A DNA stretch of 64,000 nt from the NCBI GenBank assembly GCA_037720595.1, contig JBBJLW010000020.1, positions 1 through 64,000 on the forward strand, written 5' to 3'. Shown here piece after piece: positions 25,690-34,418 of the stretch. The stretch is from Gaiellasilicea sp037720595 (GTDB taxonomy: Bacteria > Actinomycetota > Thermoleophilia > Gaiellales > Gaiellaceae). Below the pieces are notes generated by a model that saw only the letters and a list, made by a program, of their open reading frames with translations, had not been told where the DNA came from and did not search any database. The position numbers were made by a program, and so were the translations under genes. Within the stretch, counting starts at the first letter, position 1. Each line of letters opens with the position of its first letter.

Positions 25690-26547
25690 ATGGCTCCTCA
25701 TTCTGAATCGAGTTCTAAGCTGAACCGCAGGTCGAAGCTGCTCGGGGGCGGCGGCGCAGGGAGCGCCGTCGCCCTCGCGCTTCTGAGCACCGCCGTTCTC
25801 TTCGGTGGGCTCGTCTACGGGGTCACGCGGTCGAGCGGCTGGCCGGAGGTCGAGGCGGCGTTCTTCGACTGGGGGAACTATCGCGAGTCGTTCCCTGCAA
25901 TCTCCCGCGCGTTCCTCCTGAACGTGAAGATCTTCCTGATCGCGGAGGCCTTCATCCTCGTCTTCGCGCTCGTCCTTGCGGTCGTCCGCAGCCTGCCGGG
26001 GCCCGTCTTCTTCCCCTTCCGCGCGCTTGCGATCGCCTACGCGGACTTCTTCCGCGGCGTCCCGACGATCCTCGTGATCGCGCTGCTCGGGTTCGGCGCG
26101 CCCGCGCTTGCGATCGACGGCGTTCCCACGTCTACGACCTTCTGGGGAGTCGTCTCGCTCGTGCTGATCTACACGGCCTACGTCTCGGAGGTGTACCGGG
26201 CCGGGATCGAATCCGTACACCCGAGCCAGGAGGCCGCGGCCCGGTCGCTCGGGCTGACGCACACGCAGGCGCTCGCCTCCGTCGTGCTTCCCCAGGCGGT
26301 GCGGCGGGTGATCCCACCGCTCCTGAACGACTTCATCGGACTCCAGAAGGACACCGCGCTCGTCGGGATCCTCGGCTCGGTGGAGGCGTTCAAGCAGGCG
26401 CAGATCGAGGTCTCCGCCGACTTCAACTTCACTCATTACCTCGTCGCCGCCACGCTCTTCGTCGCGATCACGATCCCGCTCGCGCGCTTCACCGACTGGC
26501 TCGTCGCGCGCGACCGGCGGCGGCGCCAGGCGGGTGGGCTCGTATGA
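25690..26547 (+). CDS. Amino-acid ABC transporter permease
   Basis: A 285-residue permease with about five transmembrane helices. The EAA loop that docks on the ATPase is EVYRAGIESVHPSQEAAARS, followed by LGLTHTQALASVVLPQA. The GVPTILVIALLGFG segment is typical of HisMQ-type permeases. Only one permease is present, so it probably works as a homodimer. The stop overlaps the ATPase ATG by 4 nt. Confidence 0.9.
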   Translation: MAPHSESSSKLNRRSKLLGGGGAGSAVALALLSTAVLFGGLVYGVTRSSGWPEVEAAFFDWGNYRESFPAISRAFLLNVKIFLIAEAFILVFALVLAVVRSLPGPVFFPFRALAIAYADFFRGVPTILVIALLGFGAPALAIDGVPTSTTFWGVVSLVLIYTAYVSEVYRAGIESVHPSQEAAARSLGLTHTQALASVVLPQAVRRVIPPLLNDFIGLQKDTALVGILGSVEAFKQAQIEVSADFNFTHYLVAATLFVAITIPLARFTDWLVARDRRRRQAGGLV

Positions 26548-27287
26548 GCGCGGTGAAAGTCGAGGGGCTGCGGAAGTCGTTCGGCAAGCTCGAGGTGCTG
26601 AAGGGGATCGACCTCGACGTCGCCGAGCACGAGGTCGTCTGCCTGATCGGCGCCTCCGGCTCCGGCAAGTCGACCCTGCTTCGCTGCGTCAACCTGCTCG
26701 AGCCGATCGACGAGGGGCGGATCGTCGTCGGGAGCGACGAGATCACCGCCCGCGGCGTCGACGTCAACGCCCTGCGACGGAGGATCGGAATCGTCTTCCA
26801 GGCGTACAACCTCTTCCCGCACATGAGGGTGCTGCGCAACGTGACGCTCGGGCCGCAGAAGGCGCGCGGGCTCACGCGGCGGCAGGCCGAGGCCGAGGCC
26901 GACGAGCTGCTCGGCCGCTTCGGGCTCGCGGACAAGCGCGACGACTATCCCGACCGGCTCTCGGGCGGCCAGCAGCAGCGCGTCGCAATCGTGCGCGCGC
27001 TCGCGATGCAGCCAGAGGTGATGCTGCTCGACGAGGTCACGAGCGCGCTCGACCCGGAGCTCGTAGCCGAGGTGCTGAACGTGATCCGCGAGCTCGCCGC
27101 CGGAGGAATGACGATGCTGATCGCCACGCACGAGATGGGGTTCGCACGTGACATCGCGAGCCGCGTCTGCTTCCTCGACGCGGGCGTGATCCTCGAGCAG
27201 GGGCCGCCGGCTCAGATCTTCTCGAACCCACAGGAGCCCCGAACCCGCCAGTTCCTCGACCGGATCATCGAGGCGGGCCGGCTGTAG
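26544..27287 (+). CDS. Amino-acid ABC transporter ATP-binding protein
   Basis: A 247-residue GlnQ-type ATPase. Walker A is GASGSGKST, the Q-loop is IVFQAYNLFPHM, the signature is LSGGQQQRVAIVRAL, Walker B is VMLLDEVTSALDPE, and the switch is IATHEM. All catalytic residues are present. It powers import through the permease at 25690-26547, with which it overlaps by 4 nt. About 50 bp separate it from the groES-like gene. Confidence 0.95.
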   Translation: MSAVKVEGLRKSFGKLEVLKGIDLDVAEHEVVCLIGASGSGKSTLLRCVNLLEPIDEGRIVVGSDEITARGVDVNALRRRIGIVFQAYNLFPHMRVLRNVTLGPQKARGLTRRQAEAEADELLGRFGLADKRDDYPDRLSGGQQQRVAIVRALAMQPEVMLLDEVTSALDPELVAEVLNVIRELAAGGMTMLIATHEMGFARDIASRVCFLDAGVILEQGPPAQIFSNPQEPRTRQFLDRIIEAGRL

Positions 27288-27336
27288 TTGGCCTGGAGCC
27301 TCGCGGTGCTCCCGAGTCGCCCTCTATCCTGGCTTC

Positions 27337-27639
27337 GTGGTTCAAGATCCGCAGCGCATCGACCTCTCGCTCGAGCCGCTCGACGACTACGTCGTGATCC
27401 AACCGACTGACGAGGAGGCGGAGACGCGGACCGGCTTGATTATCCCGGCCTCGGCGGAGGCGCTCTGCCGAACGGGGATCGTGACCGCGATCGGCGCCGA
27501 GGCGAACGGCGTCGAGGCGGGCGACAAGGTGCTCTTCCCAAAGGACGCAGGCTTCGAGGTGCGCCTGCACGGCGCCGAGGTGAAGGTGCTGCGTCGTGGC
27601 GAGCTGATCGCCCGGGTGCACGACTACCCCGACGGCTAA
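27337..27639 (+). CDS. groES: GroES-like co-chaperonin, orphan
   Basis: A 100-residue Cpn10 protein starting at GTG. The family pattern is intact: LEPLDDYVVIQPTDEEAET (beta barrel), RTGLIIPASAEA (mobile loop that binds GroEL), then GDKVLFPKDAGFEV and VKVLRRGELIARV. No groEL lies next to it, unlike the usual groESL operon. It may be the genome's main GroES placed apart, or a second divergent copy. Confidence 0.82.
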   Translation: MVQDPQRIDLSLEPLDDYVVIQPTDEEAETRTGLIIPASAEALCRTGIVTAIGAEANGVEAGDKVLFPKDAGFEVRLHGAEVKVLRRGELIARVHDYPDG

Positions 27640-27991
27640 GAGATCTAGGGCAGCATGAGAACGAGCAAGGCCACGCGGCTTGCGCCACGCGGCCTCGAGC
27701 TCCGCCGCTCGTGTGGGCTGCGGCTCCCACAGACGGCGTAGATCTCATCGGCCCCCGTCGCGTCACCGTGAGATCCCCTGATCGAGTGAACCGAGCCTGT
27801 CAACGCCGAACGGGTGATGGTGTGAAGCGCTCCGGCTCGACCACGATGGCGAGGAAGAGGCACATGGTTCCTTGGCGGCGAGGGGCCATCGCCTCGAGGC
27901 GGACGCGCTCCCCACGGGGAATGCGTCCGCCTCCCTTTCGTGCTCGAAGCCTGATTTGCGAGCCAGGCCGTGCGGTACCATCCCGAGCCAC
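27640..27991. other. Intergenic stretch, no gene seen
   Basis: About 350 bp between groES and tRNA-Ser(GCU). Frames here are Arg/Pro-rich and lack ribosome sites. A short imperfect repeat (CCACGCGGCTTGCGCCACGC, around 27672-27692) is the only structure noticed; it could be part of a terminator for the groES transcript. Confidence 0.5.
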
Positions 27992-28082
27992 GGAGAAGTG
28001 GCCGAGTGGCTGAAGGCGGCGCCCTGCTAAGGCGTTATGGGGGTGAACTCCTCCATCGAGGGTTCGAATCCCTCCTTCTCCG
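27992..28082 (+). tRNA. tRNA-Ser(GCU)
   Basis: A 91-nt class II tRNA. Acceptor GGAGAAG (27992-27998) pairs with CTTCTCC (28075-28081), with discriminator G. The anticodon loop CTGCTAA gives GCT. There is a long variable arm and a GAGGG-TTCGAAT-CCCTC T arm. Confidence 0.95.
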
Positions 28083-28204
28083 CCTCGCTTCCCCGCCTGG
28101 GCGCGTCCTGCGACGGACGGAGCCGGCCCCCTGCGCCGCCTCGCCCTCCTCGCGCCTGAACCACGGGGAACGGAACTGGTTCGACGAGTAGTCTGTGCCC
28201 GCAC

Positions 28205-28291
28205 GGAGGGGTGGCAGAGCGGTCGAATGCGGCGGTCTCGAAAACCGTTCGGGGTGCAAGCCTCGCGGGGGTTCAAATCCCTCCCCCTCCG
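28205..28291 (+). tRNA. tRNA-Ser(CGA), likely integration site
   Basis: An 87-nt class II tRNA. Acceptor GGAGGGG (28205-28211) pairs with CCCCTCC (28284-28290), with discriminator G. The anticodon loop CTCGAAA gives CGA. A second copy of the segment from the anticodon loop to the 3' end, with a different variable arm, lies at 47329-47388. Confidence 0.95.
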
Positions 28292-28637
28292 CTTAGATAA
28301 GCGGTTTCTAAGTAGGGAGCCGCTCCGACCTGGCTGGGTGCGGGGCTTCCGCGCGCAGCGACAGTCCATGGACGTCCATGAGCGTCCACTGGTTTGGAGC
28401 CTCACTGGCGCACGGTTTTCCGAATCGGCAACGATTGCAGAGAGACGCAGTCGGCAGGTTTACGCCATCTCAAAGCAAACTCTCACGACTCTCAGCACGA
28501 TGTGGTTGGACCCGGCCACTGGCGGAGTCATACGCGCACGCGGAGGAAACGCTCCTGGCAAACCGAGGTCTCGACCTGCGGGCTCGTCGAGGACGCAACC
28601 GGCTGGGAACGTTTGAGAGGTCCTCCTGCAGGAAGAG
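28292..28637. other. Intergenic stretch after tRNA-Ser with 10-bp iterons
   Basis: No gene is supported. GTCCAT, GTCCAT and GTCCAC stand at 28364, 28374 and 28384, one helical turn apart, a pattern seen at integrase-binding sites. ACTGGCGCACGG at 28404-28415 recurs at 47281-47292, just before the tRNA fragment. No integrase frame could be recognised. Confidence 0.5.
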
Positions 28638-29546
28638 ATGAACGAAACGATTAGGGAGGTCCAGATGTTTCGTCGGGAAGGCAAGGTCGCAAAGGCCGTA
28701 GAGTCGTTGGGAAACGTGGCGCCGTTGGCCGAGCAGCTCGTCGCGGACGAGAAGATTCGTCAGCGTCTTGGCACCGCACTCGCGCATGGAGTAGCCGCAA
28801 GGCGCGAAGCGCGCTCGCGCGGACAGCTCCGGCAGCTGGCATCAAACCGCTACCTCCACGCGCATCTGGCTGAGGTGGTCGGGCAGCTGTCGGCAGCTAA
28901 CGCTCGGATGCGGCGTAAGCGCAGAAATCGGAGGCTCGTACGCTCGGCGTTCGTCCTCGCGCCCGTGGCCGCCGTCGCCATGCCACAGAGCCGCTCCTGG
29001 CTGCTCGAGCGCCTCGGCGGGGCGAAGGACGCGTACGGATCGATGGCTGGGTCGATCAGTCTGCCGTCTGTCGGGGGGCGAACGACGATCGAGGAGCAGA
29101 TCGAGATCGACGTCCCGGTCTCGACCGCGTACAACCAGTGGACGCAGTTCGAGGAATTCCCGCTCTTCATGGAAGGCGTCGACGACGTCAGCCAGATCGA
29201 CGACGAGCGCCTTCACTGGGTGGCGTCAATCGGCGGCAGCAGGGCGGAATGGGACGCCAAGATCCTGGAGCAGGTTCCCGACGAGCGGATCGTCTGGGAG
29301 AGCACCGACGGGAAGGAAACTCGCGGCAGCGTCAGCTTCACACCCGCCGGCGACACACGATCGACGATCCGGCTGACGATGACGTACGCGCCCGAGGGTG
29401 TCCGGCAGAAGGTCGGCTCGGCTGCGGGACTCGACGCGCGGCGCGTCCGGGGCGACCTCGATCGGTTTAAGCAGCTGATCGAGTCGCGTGGGACTGAGGA
29501 CGGCGCCTGGCGCGGCGAGATCAAGGGCGGTGCCTCGAAGGTCTGA
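28638..29546 (+). CDS. SRPBCC-family (cyclase/dehydrase-like) protein
   Basis: A 302-residue protein. Residues 1-125 are a basic helical region (EKIRQRLGTALAHGVAARRE) with one hydrophobic stretch (RSAFVLAPVAAVAMPQ). Residues about 150-285 are a START/SRPBCC domain: RTTIEEQIEIDVPVSTAYNQ, then WTQFEEFPLFMEGVDDVSQI, the typical pattern of coenzyme-Q-binding or polyketide-cyclase-like domains. Such proteins are often stress-related and membrane-associated. The start at 28638 has AGGAAGAG upstream; an alternative ATG at 28665 has an even better GGGAGG. Confidence 0.78.
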   Translation: MNETIREVQMFRREGKVAKAVESLGNVAPLAEQLVADEKIRQRLGTALAHGVAARREARSRGQLRQLASNRYLHAHLAEVVGQLSAANARMRRKRRNRRLVRSAFVLAPVAAVAMPQSRSWLLERLGGAKDAYGSMAGSISLPSVGGRTTIEEQIEIDVPVSTAYNQWTQFEEFPLFMEGVDDVSQIDDERLHWVASIGGSRAEWDAKILEQVPDERIVWESTDGKETRGSVSFTPAGDTRSTIRLTMTYAPEGVRQKVGSAAGLDARRVRGDLDRFKQLIESRGTEDGAWRGEIKGGASKV

Positions 29547-29604
29547 GGACAGGGTGCGCTCCGGGCAAGATCCCGGAGCGCACTTTGTCGCCGCCGGAAC
29601 GGGC

Positions 29605-30261
29605 CTAGCTGGTACGGATCGTCTGCCAGGAGTGCCAGGTGATCCGGAGGATCACGAGCGTGATTGCGAGCCCGATCAACGGGTCTGCGATGTCGGCGCC
29701 GAGTGTGACCGCGATTGCGCTGAGAACGACGCCGAGGCTGACGAGCCCATCGGTTCGAGCGTGGTACCCGTCTGCAACAAGAGCCGGGCTCTTGAGGCGG
29801 CGGCCAGCACGCAGACGTATGTAGGCAGCGACCTCGTTCCCGATGAACCCGATCGCGCCGGCGGCGGCGAGCACCCAGAGGTGGGTCAGTGGTTGCGGGT
29901 CGATCAGGCGGACGATGCTCTGGTAGAGCGCAACGAGAGCGCTCATCAGGATCGCAAGAACGACGAAGAGCCCGGCAATGCGCTCGGCCCGCGCGCTGCG
30001 AAGTAGGAACGCGATCCCGAGCGGCACGGCGGTGAGCGCGTCGCCGACGTTGTGGATCAGGTCGGCGAGAAGAGCGACGCTGTTGCTGTAAGCAAAGATC
30101 GCGCCCTGGGCGAGAGCTGTCGCGCCGAGCACGCCAAGACTGATCCCGACGGCGCGGAGTCCTGCCCGCGAGCGCTTGATTGACGAGTCCACCAGACCGT
30201 GGGAATGGCCGTGGTCGTGTGAGCTCGCCTTGGGGACACGCGTGGGGTCGTTCTCGGTCAC
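29605..30261 (-). CDS. Cation diffusion facilitator, short form
   Basis: A 218-residue CDF exporter of divalent metals (Zn, Co, Ni or similar) in exchange for protons. A His-rich N-terminus (ASSHDHGHSHG) precedes six helices. The metal site is HNVGD in helix 2 (ADLIHNVGDALTAV) and HARTD in helix 5 (DGYHARTDGLVSLG). The cytoplasmic C-terminal domain is missing, as in short CDFs. The start is the GTG at 30261; another GTG lies about eight codons upstream. Its place beside a hydrogenase locus could mean nickel homeostasis, which is inference. Confidence 0.85.
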   Translation of the reverse strand: MTENDPTRVPKASSHDHGHSHGLVDSSIKRSRAGLRAVGISLGVLGATALAQGAIFAYSNSVALLADLIHNVGDALTAVPLGIAFLLRSARAERIAGLFVVLAILMSALVALYQSIVRLIDPQPLTHLWVLAAAGAIGFIGNEVAAYIRLRAGRRLKSPALVADGYHARTDGLVSLGVVLSAIAVTLGADIADPLIGLAITLVILRITWHSWQTIRTS

Positions 30262-30299
30262 TGACTTGCGGCGGCGTTCCACGAGGCGATTGTCGAGGC

Positions 30300-31121
30300 T
30301 CAGAGCCGGACGCGCCCGCGGACGTTCCAGGTGTCCGCGAGGCCATCGCCGAGCAGGTTCAGAGCCAGGATCATCAGGGCGAGCGCGATCCCGGGGAAGA
30401 CGGACGTCCACCAGGCGGTCCCGAGGTACGACTGGGCGTCGGCGAGCATCGCTCCCCAGGAGATCAGGTTGCGGTCGCCGACACCGAGAAAGGCGAGGCC
30501 AGCCTCGATCAACGCGGCCTGCCCCGCCTGGAACGACGTACTGACGGCGACGACCGGGGCCACGAGCACGAGGAGGTGCCTCGTGATGACCCAAAAGCTG
30601 CCGGCTCCGACCGACCTACTCGCCTCGACGAACTCCCGCTCCCGCAGCGAGATCGCCTCCGCGCGGACGAGTCGTCCGGTGGAGGGCCAGAACGTCGCCG
30701 CGAGGACGACACCGACGAGCCAGAGGTGTCCGCCGAAGAAGGCCGCGGCGACGAGGGCGATCAGGAAGCGGGGAACGACGAGGGTGAACTCCATCAGCTT
30801 GAGCAGGACCTCGTCGAGGAGACCACCATAGTAACCCGCCGCCAGCCCCACCGTGGTGCCGAGCACGGCGGCGACGAGAGGGGGAGCGATGGCGACCTTC
30901 AGCGTCGTTGCTGCGCCATTGAGGATCCGCGTCAAGATGTCGCGTCCCAGCTCGTCGGTACCGAACGGATGGGCACGGGACGGCCCGGCGAGGATCGTCT
31001 CGCTCGTTCGGAAGGGATCGCCCGCTGCGATAGCTGCGAACACTGCGGCGGCGAGCACCAAGAGCACGAAGAGCGAGCCGACGACGAACCGCCGTGAGCC
31101 GAGAAGAGGTCGCAGCATCAT
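30300..31121 (-). CDS. Peptide/nickel-type ABC transporter permease (DppC-like)
   Basis: A 273-residue permease of the Opp/Dpp/Nik class. AHPFGTDELGRDILTRILNG is the family hallmark. The EAA loop REREFVEASRSVGAGSFWVI is followed by GQAALIEAGLAFLGVGDRN and WGAMLADAQSYLG. The start is ATGATG overlapping the stop of the DppB-like gene. It pairs with that permease and the binding protein at 32100-33764. No ATPase genes for this transporter lie in the window. Confidence 0.9.
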   Translation of the reverse strand: MMLRPLLGSRRFVVGSLFVLLVLAAAVFAAIAAGDPFRTSETILAGPSRAHPFGTDELGRDILTRILNGAATTLKVAIAPPLVAAVLGTTVGLAAGYYGGLLDEVLLKLMEFTLVVPRFLIALVAAAFFGGHLWLVGVVLAATFWPSTGRLVRAEAISLREREFVEASRSVGAGSFWVITRHLLVLVAPVVAVSTSFQAGQAALIEAGLAFLGVGDRNLISWGAMLADAQSYLGTAWWTSVFPGIALALMILALNLLGDGLADTWNVRGRVRL

Positions 31122-32089
31122 CGAAAGCGAGTCCGTGGATCGATCACGCGGTAGACCACGTCGGCGAGGAGGTTCGCCAGCACGACGAGTGACGCGGAAA
31201 AGAGGAGCAGCCCGGCGAGCATCGGCGTGTCGCGTGAAAGGACGGAGTCGTAGAGGAGGCGCCCGAGCCCCGGCCAGACGAACACCGTCTCGACGAGAAC
31301 CGCGCCGGTGAGGACGATCCCGAGATAGCCGGTCAGAACCGTCACCACCGGGCGGAGCGCGTTTGGAAGCGCATGCCCGAACAACACACGTCGCTCCGAC
31401 GCACCTTTCGCGCGCGCAGCGGTCACGTAGTCCTCGACGAGCGCCTCGGCAGTCGCGGTGCGCGCGACGCGAACGATCAGCGCCACAAGGAGCAGCGAGA
31501 ACGTCGTCGCAGGAAGCACGAGGTGCCGAGTGACGTCGACGATGCCGCCGGGGTCGTCCGCCGACCGCATCCCCCCGGCGGGAAGCCAGCGCAGCCGGAC
31601 GGCGAACAGGGCGACGAGGAGCTGTCCCAGCCAAAAAACGGGAAGCGAGTAGGCGAGCAGCGAGAAGACGGTGATTGTGGCGTCGATCGTCCCGCCGCGT
31701 CGGGCCGCGGCTATCACGCCGAGCACGATTCCAAACAACGCGGAGAGTGCCAGTGCCGTAGCGGCGAGCAGAAGGCTCGCAGGCAGTCGGGCGAGAATCG
31801 CGTCTCGTACGGGCCGGCCCTGGATCAAGGAGAAGCCAAGGTCTCCCTGCGCTACCGCCTTGAGATACGAACCGACCTGGTAGGGCAATGGCCGGTCGAG
31901 CTGCAGCCGCTCACGGATCAGCGCGAGGTACTCCGGATCGGCGCCCTGCTGGCCCGCGAAGACCTGTGCAGTGTCGCCGGGCGCGAGGCTGATCAGGACA
32001 AAGGTCGCAGCCGTGACTACGGCGAGTAGTAGAACACCCGAGACGAGCCGACGGAACAGGAAGACCGCGAACGAGCCACGGGGAGGCAC
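31118..32089 (-). CDS. Peptide/nickel-type ABC transporter permease (DppB-like)
   Basis: A 323-residue DppB-class permease starting at GTG. Landmarks are VLISLAPGDTAQVFAGQQGA, the loop DLGFSLIQGRPV, the EAA loop DYVTAARAKGASERRVLFGH and ETVFVWPGLGRLLYDSV. There are about six helices. It overlaps the DppC-like gene by 4 nt and starts 11 nt after the binding-protein gene, so the three form one operon. Confidence 0.9.
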   Translation of the reverse strand: MPPRGSFAVFLFRRLVSGVLLLAVVTAATFVLISLAPGDTAQVFAGQQGADPEYLALIRERLQLDRPLPYQVGSYLKAVAQGDLGFSLIQGRPVRDAILARLPASLLLAATALALSALFGIVLGVIAAARRGGTIDATITVFSLLAYSLPVFWLGQLLVALFAVRLRWLPAGGMRSADDPGGIVDVTRHLVLPATTFSLLLVALIVRVARTATAEALVEDYVTAARAKGASERRVLFGHALPNALRPVVTVLTGYLGIVLTGAVLVETVFVWPGLGRLLYDSVLSRDTPMLAGLLLFSASLVVLANLLADVVYRVIDPRTRFR

Positions 32090-32099
32090 CGCCGTGCGG

Positions 32100-33764
32100 T
32101 CAGCGTCTACTCGAGCTTCCCTTCGTCCACCAGACCTTCTCGCCGAAGGCGAACTGCTCTTTTGAGCCGGAGTTGCCGAAGCCGCGGAACTCGGAGCTTC
32201 TGTAGATCCACGGGCCGATCCCGTCCGCGATCGGAATCACCGGCACGTCGCTCGCGAGCTTCCGCTGAAGCTTCTTGTAGATGTCGCCTCGCTTCTTCTG
32301 GTCGAGCTCCGCGACGGCGTCGTCGAAGAGCTTGTCGACCTCGGCGTTGCAGTATCCGGACCCGTTCGTGAAAGGGGCCTTGACGTAGTTCGAGCAGACG
32401 TAGATGCGCTTCCAGCCGACATCGGGATCCGCCGGGTGGGTGAAGTTCGTGTACCCCATGTCGAAGTCCTTGTCGATGTAGAGCCGCCGCACCCACGAGT
32501 TCATGTCCATCAGCCTCAGGTCGACGACGATGCCGACCTCGCCGAGCTGCGCCTTGATCAGCTCGGCCTGGCGGGCGAAGCCTGCGTCGTAGATCAGCGA
32601 CGTGCGGAACCGGACGCCGTTCGAGCCACGGCGGACGCCCGTCTCGTCGAGCAGCGCGTTCGCCCGCGCGACGTTGTGCGGGTACTGCTGCACCTTCGAG
32701 GTGTAGGCCCAGGAGATGAACCGCGTGAGGGGGCTCTTCGCCGGTCTCAGCACTCCCGCGTAGGCCGTGCGCGTGATGAACTCGATGTCGAGCGCGTAGG
32801 CCATCGCCCGCCGCACCCGGACATCGTCGAACGGGCTCTTGCGGTTGTTCAGGATCAGCGGGACGACGCGGGCCAAGCCTTCGCGGCCGCGCTCGGTCAC
32901 CGTCACGCCCGGCCGGTTCAGGAAGCGGAGCGCGTCGGGGCCGCTTGGGAACATGTAGACACCGACCTCGCCTGCCTCGAATGCCTGCGCGGCCTGCGCG
33001 GAGGGCATGTTGCGGAAGACGAGCCGGTCGAGGCGCGGCAGCCCCGCTTTGAAGTAGGTCGGATTGCGGATGAGCACGACCCGGTCTCCAGGCGTGTACG
33101 ACTCGAACTTGAACGGGCCGGTTCCGATCGGGCGCAGGTTGACCGGGTTCGTCAGCGGATCCGTGCCCTGGTAGAGATGCTTGGGCAGGATGGCGCCGTT
33201 GTCCTCGTCGAGCCAGGTCAGGAAGGGTGCATAGCGCTGCTTCAGACGGAAGACGACGACGTTCTTGCTCGGCGCGCTGATCCGCTCGACCACCTCGGCG
33301 AGTGTTCGGGTGCGCGGGTGCAGCTTGAGCAAGATCTCGTCATAGGTGAACTTGACGTCCGCGGACGAGAACGGTCGGCCGTCATGCCAGCGCACGTTCG
33401 GGGTGAGCTGGAACGTGTAGGTCTTCCCGTCCTTCGAGACCTTCCAGGAGCGGGCGAGATCCGGCGTCGGCGCGAAGTAGCGGTCGAGGCGGACGAGGCC
33501 GTTGAAAATCTGGCCCGTGACGGGATGAGCCTGGCCCGAGCTCGTGATCGCCGGATTCAGCGGCCCCGGATCGCCGGCGGCGACGACGAGCGTCCCGCCG
33601 AAGAGCGGCTTCGGGGCCGTCGCAGTGTCCGCCGCCCCGGGTCCTGCCGACAGGATCAGCAGCATGATGAGGGCGGCCGAAACCACGAGGTTTGTCGGAG
33701 AGACGCGCGGCACGAGGGACAAATGTACGGGGGCTATAGCCCGATCCGTAAGTGCGTTGCGCAT
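32100..33764 (-). CDS. Family-5 substrate-binding protein of peptide/nickel ABC importer
   Basis: A 554-residue SBP_bac_5 protein. A signal sequence (LVVSAALIMLLILSAGPGAA) is followed by GGTLVVAAGDPGPLNPA and TGQIFNGLVRLD, then the conserved WKVSKDGKTYTFQL and FSSADVKFTYDEI. Family members bind oligopeptides, dipeptides, heme or nickel chelates. The nearby hydrogenase, CDF exporter and CooC-like ATPase make nickel an attractive guess, but the ligand pocket cannot be read by eye. It is divergent from the FmdE-like gene. Confidence 0.88.
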   Translation of the reverse strand: MRNALTDRAIAPVHLSLVPRVSPTNLVVSAALIMLLILSAGPGAADTATAPKPLFGGTLVVAAGDPGPLNPAITSSGQAHPVTGQIFNGLVRLDRYFAPTPDLARSWKVSKDGKTYTFQLTPNVRWHDGRPFSSADVKFTYDEILLKLHPRTRTLAEVVERISAPSKNVVVFRLKQRYAPFLTWLDEDNGAILPKHLYQGTDPLTNPVNLRPIGTGPFKFESYTPGDRVVLIRNPTYFKAGLPRLDRLVFRNMPSAQAAQAFEAGEVGVYMFPSGPDALRFLNRPGVTVTERGREGLARVVPLILNNRKSPFDDVRVRRAMAYALDIEFITRTAYAGVLRPAKSPLTRFISWAYTSKVQQYPHNVARANALLDETGVRRGSNGVRFRTSLIYDAGFARQAELIKAQLGEVGIVVDLRLMDMNSWVRRLYIDKDFDMGYTNFTHPADPDVGWKRIYVCSNYVKAPFTNGSGYCNAEVDKLFDDAVAELDQKKRGDIYKKLQRKLASDVPVIPIADGIGPWIYRSSEFRGFGNSGSKEQFAFGEKVWWTKGSSSRR

Positions 33765-33815
33765 CTACCCCTGGGACGTTCGCGCCGGTTGAATGGTGAG
33801 GCTTTGTCCAATGGG

Positions 33816-34418
33816 GTGATCAGAGCAGAGGAGCTTGAGCGGATCGTCGAGTTCCATGGCCACATGTGTCCCGGGCTCGCGCTAGGGATCCAGGCGGCGC
33901 AGATCGCCCTGCGCGAGATCGGCGCGCACGCGCAGGACGAGGAGGTCGTCGCGACGGTCGAGACCGACATGTGCGCCGTCGACGCGATCCAGTTCCTGAC
34001 GGGCTGCACCTTCGGCAAGGGCAACCTCATTCATCGCGACCTCGGCAAGAACGCGTACACCTTCTGGCGACGCTCGGACGGAAAGGCGATCCGGGTCTCC
34101 GGGAAGGCGGGTGTCCGTAAACGCGACCCGGAGCACCAGGAGCTGTTCGAGCGGCTGGGGTCCGGCAACGCCACGCCCGCCGAGCGGGAGCGGCTCTGGG
34201 AACTCCATCACGAGCGGTCCGCGGTGATCCTCGCCATGCAACCGGATGAGCTCTTCACCGTCGTCCCGGTCGACGACGCTCCGCCCAGGAAGGCGCGAGT
34301 TCACGTGTCGGTGGAGTGCGATAGCTGCCGGGAGGAGACGATGGAGACGCGCGTACGACTTCTGCGCGGGAAGCGCCTTTGCCCGGATTGCTTCGACTGG
34401 GAGCTCGCCGCGACCTAA
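33816..34418 (+). CDS. FmdE-like protein with C-terminal zinc ribbon
   Basis: A 200-residue protein. The FmdE domain begins ELERIVEFHGHMCPGLALGI with the conserved HGHxCPG, then VETDMCAVDAIQFLTGCTFG and GNLIHRDLGKNAYTFWRRSD. The C-terminal part has VECDSCREE and GKRLCPDCF, a four-cysteine ribbon. FmdE was named from the methanogen formylmethanofuran dehydrogenase operon, but most bacterial members are uncharacterised metal or cofactor proteins. The start is GTG at 33816. It converges with the PadR gene, overlapping by 4 nt. Confidence 0.85.
   Translation: MIRAEELERIVEFHGHMCPGLALGIQAAQIALREIGAHAQDEEVVATVETDMCAVDAIQFLTGCTFGKGNLIHRDLGKNAYTFWRRSDGKAIRVSGKAGVRKRDPEHQELFERLGSGNATPAERERLWELHHERSAVILAMQPDELFTVVPVDDAPPRKARVHVSVECDSCREETMETRVRLLRGKRLCPDCFDWELAAT

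Noticed and set aside
27645..27863. 72-codon minus-strand frame between groES and tRNA-Ser
   Set aside because: Low-complexity Arg/Ser/Gly sequence, no ribosome site, no family.
28378..28654. Overlapping short frames after tRNA-Ser as an integrase remnant
   Set aside because: No tyrosine-recombinase motif (R-HxxR-Y) could be found in any frame.
32436..33815. Open frame extending the FmdE-like protein far upstream
   Set aside because: It is the reverse complement of the family-5 binding-protein gene; conserved FmdE sequence begins only near 33816.
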